Part shown: piece by piece, positions 12,501 to 23,299 of the stretch
Numbering within the stretch: the stretch's first letter is position 1
Layout of the letters: every line of letters begins with the position of its first letter
DNA from: Procambarus clarkii
Taxonomy: Eukaryota; Arthropoda; Malacostraca; Decapoda; Cambaridae
Direction: 5' to 3'
Length of the DNA: 64,000 nt
NCBI RefSeq assembly: GCF_040958095.1
Contig: NC_091173.1
Coordinates: forward strand, 14,417,482-14,481,481
The notes under the pieces: generated by a model
Told to the model about the DNA's origin: nothing
Databases searched by the model: none
What the model saw: only the letters and a program-made list of their open reading frames with translations
Program-made: the position numbers and the translations under genes

Positions 12501-15500
12501 AATGTGTAGGAAATAAAAGGAGTCATCTCGTGCTAATTGTATAATGCATCTTCAATGAGTGTCCTAAAAATGATTATAATACTGTAGTGCAAATCCTTTT
12601 ATGTTCTTGCTGAGGCAGTCCTCATTCTTTTTTCAAATTCATGATTCTCAGTGCAAGCAAGTTGCAGATGTCTCAATAGGGAGCCAAACCAGCTTGTGCA
12701 GTTTCTCAATAATAAATATTTTCAATTAAATATATGGGGAAAGTTTGACTTGGAATCAGATCCTTAAGGAAGGCGAGTTTTTAGGAAGAATGTAATTACC
12801 GTGTAAGCTATTTATAGTAATAAGTAGATGACTTGTGTGCAAGTTTAAACAGTTTATTTAAAATGGAAAGAAGATGCTAGACTGAGTAGCTGTAAAAACC
12901 TGTCTCACTTTAAAAAGTAACTTCAATACAGTATCAAAGATAGTTTGTATACATTTCTAAGATCTTAGTAAAAAAAATTAAGATGTCACAATGTTCTTTG
13001 TTTGAAACCAGGATGAAATTAGAAGAGGAGCAGAAACTCAGAGAAGAACGTAAGGAAGCAAAGAGAAGGGAGAAAGAAGAAAGAAGAAAAGCAAGGGAAG
13101 AGAAAAGACGAAAAAAGAGACTCATGAAAGCAGAAGAAAAGATTAAACAAGAGGAGGAGGAAGAGGAGGCTAAGTTTGCTAGGAAGATTGCTCTGGAGGA
13201 ACGCAAACTATTACTGGCTCAACGCAAGTTAGAGAGTATTCGTCTTTTGGATGAGCTGTTTGAAAGGATAAAGGTATTATTTTTTTATATCCCTAGGCTA
13301 AAGAATGTGAGAATATAATTTAATAAAATTATTGGATGTACAGTATATATTTTAATGAGCATGAGAGACTGAACATGTGTGTGAGTAAGAGTGAGTGACT
13401 GAGAGACAGAGAGAGAGTATGTAAAAAACAATATAGGTCAATGTGAAAATGACATAAATTGATGTAGAAAATGGTCAGAATTAGTTTTGGTTGTATTTTG
13501 CAACTAATATATATCACTTATCATGGTCAGTATGCATGTGCGTGTTATTGTTTACATTTTGAATACCAATAGCTTTTTGAGGAATTACGTGAGTCATTTC
13601 TTTTTTTTATTGCATAAAAATGACTAAGAGACAGAGCATTATGAAATACATCTCATGTCCCATAACCACCGATGGGGAAACGCCTTACTTTTGTTTGGAT
13701 TTTCTTTTCTATCATATGGATATTTCAACCATATGGATGTTTCTAAAATATACAGCAACAACAACAACATGGATCAGTGTAGAATATATTTTGTCAAATA
13801 AAAGATTTAAAAAAGGTGTTTGTTTTCGTTGCAGATTGTGAGGCAGAAAGAAATATCTCACCAGCGAGAGACTGAACTCTTTCAACACATTGATGTGCAT
13901 AATACAAAAAAGGTAAAGGAAATAAAGAAATGGAGAAGAGTTTGCAATAATTATAGAGTTACATATCTTTATTTTAGTGAATTGTCCTATTTCCTTATAT
14001 AAGATATGTAAGTGAGGTTAATCTCACTTCCCATAGACCCAACTAGGTAAACTCTCATGGCATTTCCTGCATTAGTAATAACAGACAACAAATTACTTCC
14101 TATACATCATTTTTGTATGATTTGATAAGGCAGTTTACTAGCTTAAATATTATTTGCACAATGATAAATATGTATGGTAGTCGAGTCACCATCATGTAGA
14201 TCTGTGTAATCAATATTAAATATTTTGTAAGTTTTACACAGTATATCCATTGTTCCTGAAAAAAACTCTTGGTATGTGTTTAATATACAAAATATTTTAC
14301 AATATAATAAAAAGACATTACTTTGTAAAATTCATTTCAGGTCTAATGCAATATTAAATATATTCAGAATTTTTTTTGTCTTAGTTAAAGGACTGTAAGC
14401 TGCAGGAGAAGTTGGCAAGTAAGGAACGGATGCTGCGGGATAAGCTAGTCCGCTCCTATAAATCTAGGGAGGAAGACCGAATGGAGCAGCAACGAGAAAA
14501 GGTTCGGAAAGCTGTTCAAGGAAAGGTTAGAAATATTTACATTTATATAATTATTTACTAGAATAAATTAAGAGTAAAAATAATGCTCTTCAGTGGAGAA
14601 TGCTGACATTTAAATAAAGCTTTTCCTGGCAGCCCTGTCAGTAGCTTCCCTCAGCTTAGGCACTAGCTATTATCTTGAGGTTATCTTGAGATGATTTCGG
14701 GGCTTTTTAGTGTCCCCGCGGCCCGGTCCTCGACCAGGCCTCCACCCCCAGGAAGCAGCCCGTGACAGCTGACTAACACCCAGGTACCTATTTTACTGCT
14801 AGGTAACAGGGGCATAGGGTGAAAGAAACTCAGCCCATTGTTTCTCGCTGGCGCCTGGGATCGAACCCAGGACCACAGGATCACAAGTCCAGCGTGCTGT
14901 CCGCTCGGCCGACCGGCTCCTGACCAGACCAGTCGCTATGCAAGCGACTGGCGACAATTACCAGACACAATAGCTGTGCAAGGCACCTGCAAACCTCTAC
15001 CCACTGGAGATGGGCCTATGGAAATCCCACTTTACAGTGTGAGATACAATTTTTCGTTTGTGTTGCAATGCATCGCCCTCATTTCTGAGCCTGATGATGC
15101 TGCAAGCAATAGTTCTCGTAGTCCTATCTGCTGCTCATTCCAGGTAGAAATTTCAGTTCCCATGTTCAGTTGGTGTGGTGTTCCATTTTTGAATTGTACT
15201 TGTTCCTGGTGGGTTGCAACTTTTCACTCTTCTCCACAGTTCAGAGCAGGTAGCAGCCTCCCTTATTTCCAATCTGCTTCGCATTTGTGAGGCAGCAGTA
15301 CGAGGTGATTTACAGGGCATTTTACCAGTTCTTGGTTCTTTGCCACTTTTCTTGTTGATTTGTATCTTCTGGCATTAGTAAAGCCACTCTGGTAAGATTT
15401 TGTTTAGATTGTTGTCCCAGTACCCTTTGTCAGACTTATAGGGGATTTCCTCCATTTATGGCTGCATTTGGTCCTATGGAGCCAGGGTGATCCAAATGTC

Positions 15501-18500
15501 CTGTTGTACTAGTGCCCTTCTGCTTGACTCTGCACAATCCTGTCACATTTCAGGATTACTACCCAAAGCCTGATTTTTTCAATGTTATTCTTGGATCTCA
15601 CTTGTTTTCAATTTCTCCTCCTTTCTTCTTTTTTTGGGGGGAGGGGGTTCATATATATCATATTACAAATTATCTGTTGCTATTACATATTGTCATTTAG
15701 TAATCTTCAACTTGTTATGTTTTTAGGTTCGCCTGCAAAGTGTTATTTCAGCTGCATCGCTGTCTTCCATCTCAAGTGCTACAACTGATACCAACTCGGA
15801 TTCCAGCTCTGATTCAGACTCCTCCTCCTCTACTTCAACTTCATCAGAATCAAATCCACCCAAAATTATAGTTGGTAAGGTTACTAAAGATTATAGATTG
15901 TGTAATCTACCATTCCTGCTTATTAATCTAATTATTGAAGAAAAAAAAATATATATATATAAAATAAATAAATAAATGATGTGATTAAATCACAAAAATT
16001 AACACGTGATGAAAAATGTGAGTGTCAGACCACGAAGGAAGAATTGAAACAGGAATTTCATGAAGTACTTTCATATTTAATAATGCATTTTCAGAAGGGT
16101 GAAGATGTATTATTAAATATTATTAAACCCCTTCTGAAGATGTATTATTAAATATGAAAGTACTTGAGGAATTTCCTGTTTTAAGTCCTCCTTCGTGGTC
16201 GGACACTGTCATATATAATTGATCTGTTTAGTCATGCAATTTGGTATAAATAAGGAATTATTTATCCTGTCTGCCTTTCTTATGATTAAACTGTACATAG
16301 GAAATACTAGATACTGCACTGTTGCGCTCTGAAGCTATAGTTAAATACTAATACTGATGGCTGCCTTTTGAGTAATTACAGATTTAAAGTAGTTTATACA
16401 CTTGTTGATCCCTGTGCATTGATCCCATAATTATGATTGGATATGTGAATAAGTAATATACTGTATTTTGAGAAGTACACATTTAGGTATGATATATACT
16501 TATAAATTTTAGATGGTATTCCAATTAGTTTTATTCTTTATTAATAACTATTGAATATAAATACTATACAGGTGAACCTTATTTAACATCATCCCAGTTA
16601 ACTTCATTTTGTTTTTCATCATTAAAAAAAACTAAAAAATCTAACATCAGACTGATTATTTTTGTTTTTTCCCCAAGTTCCCAATAATAAAAACAGTGTG
16701 GAAGCCTCTGTTACTTACAGAAAACCAAGTACTGTACAGTATTTGAGTGCTAACTTAAATGTTGTTGATGAACACTGTATTTATACTGTGCCTAAAACTA
16801 AACTCTTTGTTTACTGAAAATAATAACACAAAATACAGTACTGTACAACAAAGTTATATAATATTATACTACGCCGTATACTGTAATATAATAGAACCAT
16901 ATGTTTTTGTTAAGAAATTACGAAGTGACTTTAGCTGCTGCCGAAACAAACACATCTTGCCAGCTGATCACAGACAAACAAACAAGGTGTGCGAGTTCCA
17001 AGTTTGATATTATTAGTAAACAATTTCCTTGGCACACGGATTCCTTTCCCCTCACCCTATAAAGGTGGAAAATTGGATAATGATAATCTGTATATGCTTT
17101 GTTTACATTTTACACTTCTTTCAATATGAGATGGAAAATTGGATAATGATAATCTGTATATGGTTTGCTTACATTTTACACTTCTTTCAATATGAGGCCA
17201 GTGTCAATTACTCATGGAGCACCATACTTACATATTTTGTCAATTTCAGGACTGGGTCCATCTTTTCCAGTAAAGTCTTCCATCACAATTAGTCTATACT
17301 GTAATGTCTTTACATCATATCAGATTCGCTCTGGGGTCCACCCTAAAAATAAAATGTTATTTCTTGTTCTTATCATTATGAGATGCTAATGCAATCATGA
17401 CTGCACGAAGTCTTATGCCATACAACTCTTAATTATCTATTCCTTTACTTTTTTTTATAGAGTAACCCTAGATAGTGGGGGAGGGGAGTTGTAGCGTTAC
17501 CAGAATTTTGTTCCAGTTATAAATTTGAGAAAAAATTTATTGCAATATGGGTGTAATATTTATAATCTATATAATGTTAAGCAAGAAGATAATGCTTTTT
17601 AATGTAATCAAAAATTCCAAAATATTGCTGAAACAAAAAAAAAAGTAGATCTTATAGAAAAATTAGACATGTTCCTACTAGAAGTGCCAAACCAACCATG
17701 TTGTAGTGGATATGTGGGCCTGCGGACTACTTGAAGGAACAGTCTGTTGGTCCAAGTTATCATAAGTCGAGCCTGGACCCAGGCTGGGTTTGGGGAACAG
17801 AAGAGATTCCAGAATTCACTCCTGGTACTCTTGGTATTGTATTAATTAAATTTCAGGTACAAGTTTTTTAGATTGTAATTTTTATCAGATATTGTTCAGA
17901 TGCGGTTCCTAATCGGGTATCAACCTTCCAGGTCGTATGCGTATGGATCAAGTGAATGATGAAAAACATCAAAATGACCCCACAAGTTGGTCACAAGTTA
18001 GACCTAATGAGCCCCAGCAATTCCCACCATATTATGAGGGTTTTGGCGGTAAAGAATCTCATAACTTTCCCGAGGAATGGGGGCATGATGATGTATATTA
18101 TGACCAGGGACGAGGAAGGAGCCGAGGAAGATGGAGATTTCCCCGAGGTCCATGGAGGGGTCGTGGTTTTAGGGATAGGGGACGAGGTTTTAGAGACCGA
18201 GGTCGTGGCTTTAGAGGTTCTTGGCAACACAACAAATTTGGACATGAGAGGGAAGTAAAACCAACAACATGGTACAAAAGAGAGGATAATGACAACCTTT
18301 CACGGTCTAGATCCCACTCTAGATCAAGATCCAGGTCTAGAAGGTCTAGGTCTAGAAGGTCCAGCTCTCGCTCATATTCAAGATCTAGAAGGTCACGGTC
18401 AAAGTCCAGATCTCGGTCAAGGTCTAAAAGGTCTCGCTCAAGGTCCAGATCTCGGTCAAGGTCTAAAAGATCGCGGTCAAAATCTAGATCCAGGTCCCGG

Positions 18501-20927
18501 TCCAGATCCAGATCCAGATCCAGATCCAGATCCAGATCCAGATCCAAGTCCAGGTCCAGATCCAGATCCAAATCTAAACACAGGTCACGCTCAAAGTCTA
18601 AACACAGATCAAGATCCAAATCAAAATCTAAAAGGTCACATTCTAAGTCCAAATCAAGAAGTAGATCAAAATCCAGATCACGCTCCAAGTCTGGTTCAAG
18701 GACCAGGAGTAGAAACAAGAAACATAAGCGCACTAGCCGTGAAAAGTCCAGTCGATCACCTGATAGACGAAGAGATAAATACAGAAATGAACGGCACAAA
18801 CAAAGTGGCAACAGAAAGGACAGTGATAAAAAAGATGATGATATTAATTATGATGATCTAAGGGAGAGTGACTTGGAGCTGTCGAGCGATCCAGAGGACA
18901 ATCGTTATGAAGATGAATATGTTGAAGAGGAATATGAAGACAACTATTACCAAAACTTTCATCCACGAGGTCATGACCGTGGGGGCTACCCAAACTTTCG
19001 AAGAGGGTTCCGTGGACGTTGGCCTCGAATCTGGCGAGGGAGAAATCGAGGCAGTGGATATCCCGGCTATTTTGGTCATTATGAAGAGCGTGATGATTGG
19101 CGACAAAGTCAAATGGGTGCAAGAGATCCTTATCAAGATATATATGTAAAATATTTTGAGAGCGTGGCTGACCGTGAAGCTGCAAATAAAGATAGCAATG
19201 TTGAAGAAAGGAGATTACGAGAAGAATCCAGGGATCAAAAAGAATTTGAGGGGGCTAGGGAAAGAGAAGTCGACCATAGAGGTACGTCTAAAGATAATAA
19301 CCGTAGTTATGTACAGGAAGAACTTCATGGTGGTCTTGAGTCCAGAAGTTGTAATGACTACAAAGATCAGAGAAGTATTGAAAGAATGAGAGGTAAAAGT
19401 GACTGGACAGGAGAGTTTGATCATAAACCAAGGGAAAGTAATGATAGGAAATCTCACCCATATATTGATAGTCACAAAGGAGATAATAAATTACTAGAAA
19501 GGACAGACTGTGCACCTGAAAGAAGAGGAGCAGAGAAATATGAACAAAAGCATCTAATAGCGGAAGAAGTTAATGTTCGAAAACATGATAATAACATTGA
19601 CTTTAATCAGAGGCATATCAGGGAAAAACCAAGACTTGATAGAGAGCAAAATGAGGGTGCTCGAAAGGTCCTTCTTCTCCACGAAAGAGAAAAGCACTGT
19701 GAGCAAGGAGAGAGAAGCAAAAGAGGACTGAGCTATGATAGTAATTTGCGAATCCCTAGTGTAGTGAGGGAAGGCAACAATGAAAAACGATATGGCATTC
19801 CAGATAAGCCAGGTTTTGAAAGGCTGCATGAGAGAGATGACAATAGAAGTGATGGTATTGATATGAGGTGGAAAAATCAAATTCTAAGGGCTGACATAGA
19901 AAGAGAAAAAAGGGATATATCTGTGAAGGACAGGCTAAGCTTTGGTAATGTCAAGCATCACAGGGATATTAATCTTATTGAAAATAGAACAAAGTGTGCT
20001 TTTCCTGCTAAGGCAATAAGAGGGAGACAAAATATGGATCTTATTGAACCTAGAGGAAGACGTATCATTAATCACAATGAAACCAGAGGGAGAGTTGATG
20101 TAGACATTAACAAACCAAGGGAAAGAAGAGACATTCAGTCCAAAGAACTCAGAGTTAGACATGACATCCATGGTGAAAGGAGAGTAAGAAGTGACATGAA
20201 ACATATTGAAACTAGAGAGCGGTCTCAAGCTGAACTCACTGTAGATAGAGACAGACATGATGAATGCAGTGAACTCAGAAAGAGGCGTGAGCACAGCGAA
20301 GGTGACAGACATGATGAACGTAATGAACTCAGAAAGAGGCGTGATCGAAATGAAGCTGACAGACATGATGAACATAGTGAACTCAGAATGAGGCATGAAC
20401 ATAGTGAAGTTGACAGAAATAATGAGCGTAGTGAACTCAGAAAGCGGCGTGAGCATAGTGAAACTGACAGGCATGATGAACGTAGTGAACTTAGAAAGCG
20501 ACATGAGCACAGTGAAGTTGACAGACATGATGAACGTAGTGAACTGAGAAAGCGTCGTGAACACATTGAAGTCGACAGACATGATGAACGTAGTGAGCTC
20601 AGAAAGCGGCGTGAGCATAGTGAAGTCGACAGGCATGATGAACGTAGCGATCTCAGAAAGCGGCGTGAGCATAGTGAAGTTGACAGGCATGATGAACGTA
20701 GTGAACTCAGAAAACAGCGTGGGCATAGTGAAGTTACTGAAAGTTATAAGTCTGAAAGTGAAACAGATGATGATGATAATGAGTGTGAATCTCCTAGAAA
20801 AAGACATGGTGATAGTAGTAGGAAGAGAAGAAAACGAAGAAAGAAAAAGAGAGATGAAAGAAGTGATGACGGTAGAAAACATAAGCATAAAAAGAAGAAA
20901 AAGAAAAGGGAATCAGAGAGAGATTGA
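6410..20927 (+). CDS. AKAP17A: AKAP17A-like splicing regulator and PKA anchor (ten coding exons)
   Basis: The joined exons encode about 1518 residues. Residues 1-262 follow human AKAP17A (XE7/SFRS17A) closely: a GLYLKPI start, SISNWEVMEKL, GIKLSGFSDLLK, the WDxFFRDAKxMNE block, PGERPDT, then an RRM-like fold with VDIPM and FEAYVQF. Residues about 262-470 form a charged coiled coil with EERKLLLAQRKLESIRLL, also conserved. Residues 471-520 end in a Ser/Asp tract. The last exon adds RG boxes (about 580-617, 863-905), an RS domain (about 643-795) and 18-residue repeats (about 1294-1455). The human protein is 695 residues and works in nuclear speckles, regulating splice choice and binding PKA regulatory subunits; whether this one binds PKA is not visible. 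Splice sites are GT-AG and all phases agree. Start: the ATG at 6410, context CAAAATGG, aligns with the family N-terminus. Confidence 0.93.
6575..8370 (+). other. AKAP17A intron 1
   Basis: AT-rich intron of about 1.8 kb. It holds the LINE 3' remnant at 7330-7640 and a short poly(C) run at about 7618-7630; otherwise nothing recognisable. Confidence 0.8.
7330..7640 (-). mobile_element. LINE 3' end remnant in AKAP17A intron 1
   Basis: Read on the minus strand, the segment resembles the C-terminal region of the reverse transcriptase copy at 29.65-30.1 kb (wording such as GAGGGAGAGTGTTGAAAA and TTGATGTTG matches). It ends with the tail related to CCGCGGGGACG...CCCCGAAATC that also ends SINE family 2. 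It is heavily decayed. Confidence 0.55.
8371..8517 (+). CDS. AKAP17A: AKAP17A coding exon 2
   Basis: Acceptor TTAATTTCAG, donor AAAAG|GTAAGC, 147 bases, phase 0 at both ends. It encodes VMEKLRV... to KIDQK, continuing the conserved N-terminal domain. Confidence 0.92.
9123..9281 (+). CDS. AKAP17A: AKAP17A coding exon 3
   Basis: Acceptor CTACTTTCAG, donor TTTCAA|GTGAGT, 159 bases, phase 0 at both ends. It encodes GIKLSGFSDLLKIR and the FFRDAKHMNEMKPGERPDT block typical of the family. Confidence 0.92.
10305..10616 (+). CDS. AKAP17A: AKAP17A coding exon 4 (RRM-like)
   Basis: Acceptor GATTTCTAG, donor ATCAAG|GTGAGA, 312 bases, phase 0. It encodes DLPCRWFA through VDIPM, the HTFSFG stretch and FEAYVQF to NIK, which is the RRM-like fold of AKAP17A. 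Minus-strand open frames over it are shadows. Confidence 0.93.
10923..11071 (+). CDS. AKAP17A: AKAP17A coding exon 5
   Basis: Acceptor AATTCACCAG, donor GAAAG|GTACTA. The exon has 149 bases and leaves two bases of an Arg codon. It encodes VDFDRTKHLSEYSIKKR and then the start of the Glu/Lys/Arg coiled coil. Confidence 0.9.
11072..13011 (+). other. AKAP17A intron 5
   Basis: About 1.9 kb. It contains an imperfect CATTACCACTACA-type short repeat (11518-11640), a short (TA)n and the fold-back element at 12151-12330. No alternative exon can be supported. Confidence 0.7.
12151..12330. mobile_element. Fold-back MITE, GACGACGTTTCGGTCC family, old copy
   Basis: The copy starts GACGATGAGTCACAATAACG and runs to the matching TGTGTGGTTTGGTCA end. 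The two arms hold diverged copies of the TTTCGGTCCGTCCTGGACCATT core in opposite orientation. It is more diverged than the copies at 53.3 and 59.9 kb. Confidence 0.75.
13012..13273 (+). CDS. AKAP17A: AKAP17A coding exon 6 (coiled coil)
   Basis: The acceptor AACCAG ends at 13011; the first G completes the Arg codon begun in exon 5. The donor is ATAAAG|GTATTA. The exon encodes a highly charged helix and the conserved EERKLLLAQRKLESIRLL motif. Its intron upstream is about 1.9 kb. Confidence 0.92.
13835..13912 (+). CDS. AKAP17A: AKAP17A coding exon 7
   Basis: A short 78-base exon, phase 0, acceptor TTCGTTGCAG and donor AAAAAG|GTAAAG. It encodes 26 residues (IVRQKEISHQRE...), part of the charged coiled coil. 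Confidence 0.85.
14385..14525 (+). CDS. AKAP17A: AKAP17A coding exon 8
   Basis: Acceptor TTTGTCTTAG, donor GGAAAG|GTTAGA, 141 bases, phase 0. It encodes LKDCKLQEKLASKERMLRDK and more basic coiled coil. A SINE follows closely in the next intron. Confidence 0.85.
14671..14920 (-). mobile_element. SINE family 2 (tRNA-derived), full copy in AKAP17A intron 8
   Basis: Minus-strand SINE. The head GGAGCCGGTCGGCCGAGCGG acts as the A-box region and CTGGGTTCGATCCCAGG carries the B box. The body has TTACCTAGCAGTAAAATAGG, and the tail reads GGCCGCGGGGACACTAAAAAG then CCCGAAATCATCTCAAGATA. The same order is seen at 39.5, 48.3 and 59.1 kb. Confidence 0.88.
15727..15874 (+). CDS. AKAP17A: AKAP17A coding exon 9 (Ser/Asp tract)
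   Basis: Acceptor TGTTTTTAG, donor GTTG|GTAAGG, 148 bases, leaving one base of a Gly codon. It encodes VRLQSVISAAS and then a Ser/Asp/Thr-rich acidic tract. The phase-1 end fits the GT start of the last exon exactly. Confidence 0.85.
16022..16205. mobile_element. Fold-back MITE in AKAP17A intron 9
   Basis: The left arm (about 16022-16099) begins GTGTCAGACCACGAAGGAAG. The right arm (about 16130-16205) is its reverse complement with scattered mismatches, ending CTCCTTCGTGGTCGGACAC. A spacer of about 30 bp separates the roughly 76-bp arms. This is the structure of a non-autonomous DNA transposon; no target duplication could be fixed by eye. Confidence 0.8.
17067..17198 (+). repeat. 66-bp tandem duplication in intron 9
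   Basis: Two adjacent near-identical 66-bp copies each begin GGAAAATTGGATAATGATAA. They differ at a few bases (for example TGCTTTGTTT against TGGTTTGCTT). Confidence 0.9.
17932..20927 (+). CDS. AKAP17A: AKAP17A coding exon 10: giant RG/RS/repeat tail
   Basis: Acceptor AACCTTCCAG ends at 17931; the stop TGA is at 20925-20927. About 998 residues sit in one uninterrupted exon. In order there are two RG-rich boxes, a roughly 150-residue RS domain, acidic DDDxNYDD-type linkers, a long Glu/Arg/Asp-rich charged region, nine 18-residue repeats and a terminal KKKKKRESERD-like basic end. Human AKAP17A has only a short RS tail, so most of this is lineage-specific. All other frames and the minus strand here are shadows of the low-complexity code. 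Confidence 0.88.
18301..18720 (+). repeat. RS-encoding hexamer/12-mer array inside exon 10
   Basis: Reiterated AGATCC/AGGTCC/CGGTCA hexamers encode Arg-Ser dipeptides. The purest part (about 18497-18545) is a head-to-tail AGATCC run prone to replication slippage. The encoded segment is the SR/RS domain, the substrate type for SRPK and CLK kinases. Confidence 0.9.
20250..20735 (+). repeat. Nine 54-bp coding repeats (18 residues each)
   Basis: Nine head-to-tail units of consensus DRHDERSELRKRREHSEV lie in the last exon of AKAP17A. The period is exactly 54 bases, so unit gain or loss keeps frame. The first units are the most diverged (C, N, H substitutions at the second variable site); the later ones are nearly uniform, which suggests recent homogenisation. 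Confidence 0.93.
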
Positions 20928-23290
20928 AATTATTTTTAGGAACTCTTTCAGGTTGACAGAAACAAAAGCAAACAAAAAGTATTTTGGCAACTAAAAATTT
21001 AACAAAAAGAGACTTGAAAAGGAAATAAAATAATAAACTGCAAAAGTTTTTGTTTAGTTATAATTTATTTTCTTTCAGGGAAGTGCAACCAATATATTGC
21101 CATGCTTTAGAAAAGTCATTATATTATACACATGAAAAATGAACCGAATTTACAGACACTATTTTTAACAATATATTGTTTACATACCATGCAATCTTAT
21201 GTTTATATGTTTATTGTCATTTATCCTATGATTAATTTTAATGGTATTTCATTAAGAAATTTTAATACATCCACTGGCTGTATTTTTTTTCAGGTTTCTC
21301 TTTCAGCCTATTATATTTCTTACACAGGAATACTTTAATAGACAGCTTACCAAATGTTGCTGGAACAGTGGTTTGTGTGATTTAGAAAACTATAGATGAC
21401 AATGTTTAGCAAGTGACTATCAGCGGAGTGATTTTAAACCCCTTTCTTCTGATTTTGGAAGAGTTTGAATCATTGAACGTAATTTATCTTTGAAAAATGC
21501 ACTGTGACAAAATGTAAATAGTGATTTAACTCAATGAACTAAGTGATGGTGCAAAGAAATTGTAAAAGATCAGGAACAGTTTAGTTTCTGGCAGAATGTT
21601 AGTGAATCAAGTGACCCGATTGGTGGTGGTGGTGGTGGGAAGGAACTTTGTACAATAATTACGTGTATAGATAACACATTTTTAAATATGTAGCCGATGG
21701 AACCTGTGAAGTGATACATTGAAAAGTTTGTAATATAAAATACTTGGAGATTTACTCTTATTGGAATAGAATGTCGTCAAGTGTTGTATTGATACGTGAC
21801 CATTGTCGTCTGTCTTTTTAGTTCAGAATGACAAATGCAGAATTAATCATGATCATAATTCAGATATACAGTAACTTCCATAGTGGTGAACTTTATTTTG
21901 GCACATGTGCAATAATGTGTAAATAAGGGAGTCTATACATGCAATAAGGGGTCTTGCAGTCTTCGGTTGTACAGTACAAAAGTGAGTACAGTAGTCCCAC
22001 TGTAGACTTCAGAATACAAGAAACATTGAACGGTATATATCAGCAAACTTTGTTGATAGATTTTAAAAAATTTATTTGTACATTTAGTGACCCGGTAATT
22101 ACATTGCTGTGAAACAGTGAACATGTATTTTTAAAATTTTTAGAAATGTGTTAATGCTGTAACATTCATATTTACTTAATATACTCCTTTACATTACATT
22201 AGCAAAGGGAGTGGAACAGCATGTATGAACCCAACATACTGTTCAAGAGAGGTAATAATGAATGCTATTGGAACATGCAAGTGTTTATCCATCCACATTA
22301 TAAAATGTCCTGGGGATTTACATTTATTTTATATATAACTGTTTAAATTGATACATATATGTGTGCAAAGATTCCTCAGTGCCTCCCTTGTAGACTTAAG
22401 CTACTGCCCATGAGGCCACATTATTCTCTTCCTTCAACAGGCTGATGACACGTCTCGCGTGGTAAGGTGATGCTGTTCACCACGCAAGGTGATCTCTTGA
22501 GCAGCAGGATCAGGCTCCTCGGAGGATAGTGAGGTGTTTTTATATACAACATAGTAAATATATTTATTTTATATTATGAAAAAACATTTATATAGGTACT
22601 GTACATAATAAGTAAATTAGATAGATTCCAAGTAACCAAAATTGGAATACAGGTATTCAGCAGTTGCTTAGCTAGTAGTAGTTTAAAAATGTTCAACCTT
22701 GTAGTACAACTGTTTGATGTTAAAAATAGACCTTAATTTGACTGTGGGCAGTGTAAAAATTGGTAGATATTCTACAGCCTTTGTTTTAATTTTGTCCTCA
22801 TATTCTTTATTATTTTTATACCATACTTCTACCTATAATAACCAATGTATAATGGTGTTTCACATAATTTTGAAGGACATTTGAAATATTACAAGAATTT
22901 TCCTGAATAATCAATAAATTTGTGTGCCAGAGCTGTGAAAGTTACATAAGCATCTAATGCTGATTGCCACTTGTGGTTTAGATACATTTGATAGCCCAGT
23001 TGTCCGTTTTTTGGGTTCATACACTGCGAGTGTATGAACTAGCATTCATGCTAGCATGTTTGGTTCATATTCTTCAACATTATCTGACCGTATGTGTTCT
23101 AAAGTTGTCAGTTTAACAATTTATTCAAAGTTGCTCAAATTGTTTGTCGCAACAATTTTAAGGTGTTAAACTTTGCAAGATATGAGGAGAAAGGACTTAA
23201 TGCCAGCAATGAAAGTATTATTAAAAAGTGCTGCATTTGTAAAAATAATTTGTAGAAAAATAAAAACTTTGAATTTTCTTAAACCTGGCT
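20928..23290 (+). other. Probable 3' untranslated region of AKAP17A
   Basis: AT-rich sequence without a coding frame follows the stop codon. AATAAA signals occur at 21024, 21032, 22913 and 23259. The last is followed by a TG-rich stretch (GTTTTGTGCTTTC, about 23293) as expected for a cleavage site, and another AATAAA is at 23598. The real end cannot be decided from sequence alone. Confidence 0.45.
23259..23264 (+). terminator. Candidate poly(A) signal
   Basis: AATAAA with a downstream TG-rich element within about 40 bases makes this the best of several signals. The proximal signals at 21024/21032 could give a much shorter transcript. Confidence 0.35.
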
Positions 23291-23299
23291 CAGTTTTGT

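Larger units (their letters stand above)
15875..17931 (+). other. AKAP17A intron 9
   Basis: About 2.06 kb. It carries the fold-back element at 16022-16205 and a 66-bp tandem duplication at 17067-17198. No exon between exon 9 and exon 10 is needed, since the phases join exactly. Confidence 0.75.

Noticed and set aside
14838-15290. 150-residue frame on the + strand
   Set aside because: It starts inside a minus-strand SINE and runs through an AKAP17A intron.
18098-18811. 237-residue minus-strand frame (Asp-Leu repeats)
   Set aside because: It is the antisense shadow of the RS-encoding part of AKAP17A exon 10.
19935-20888. 317-residue minus-strand frame
   Set aside because: It is antisense to the charged repeat part of AKAP17A; its repeats mirror the 54-bp coding units.
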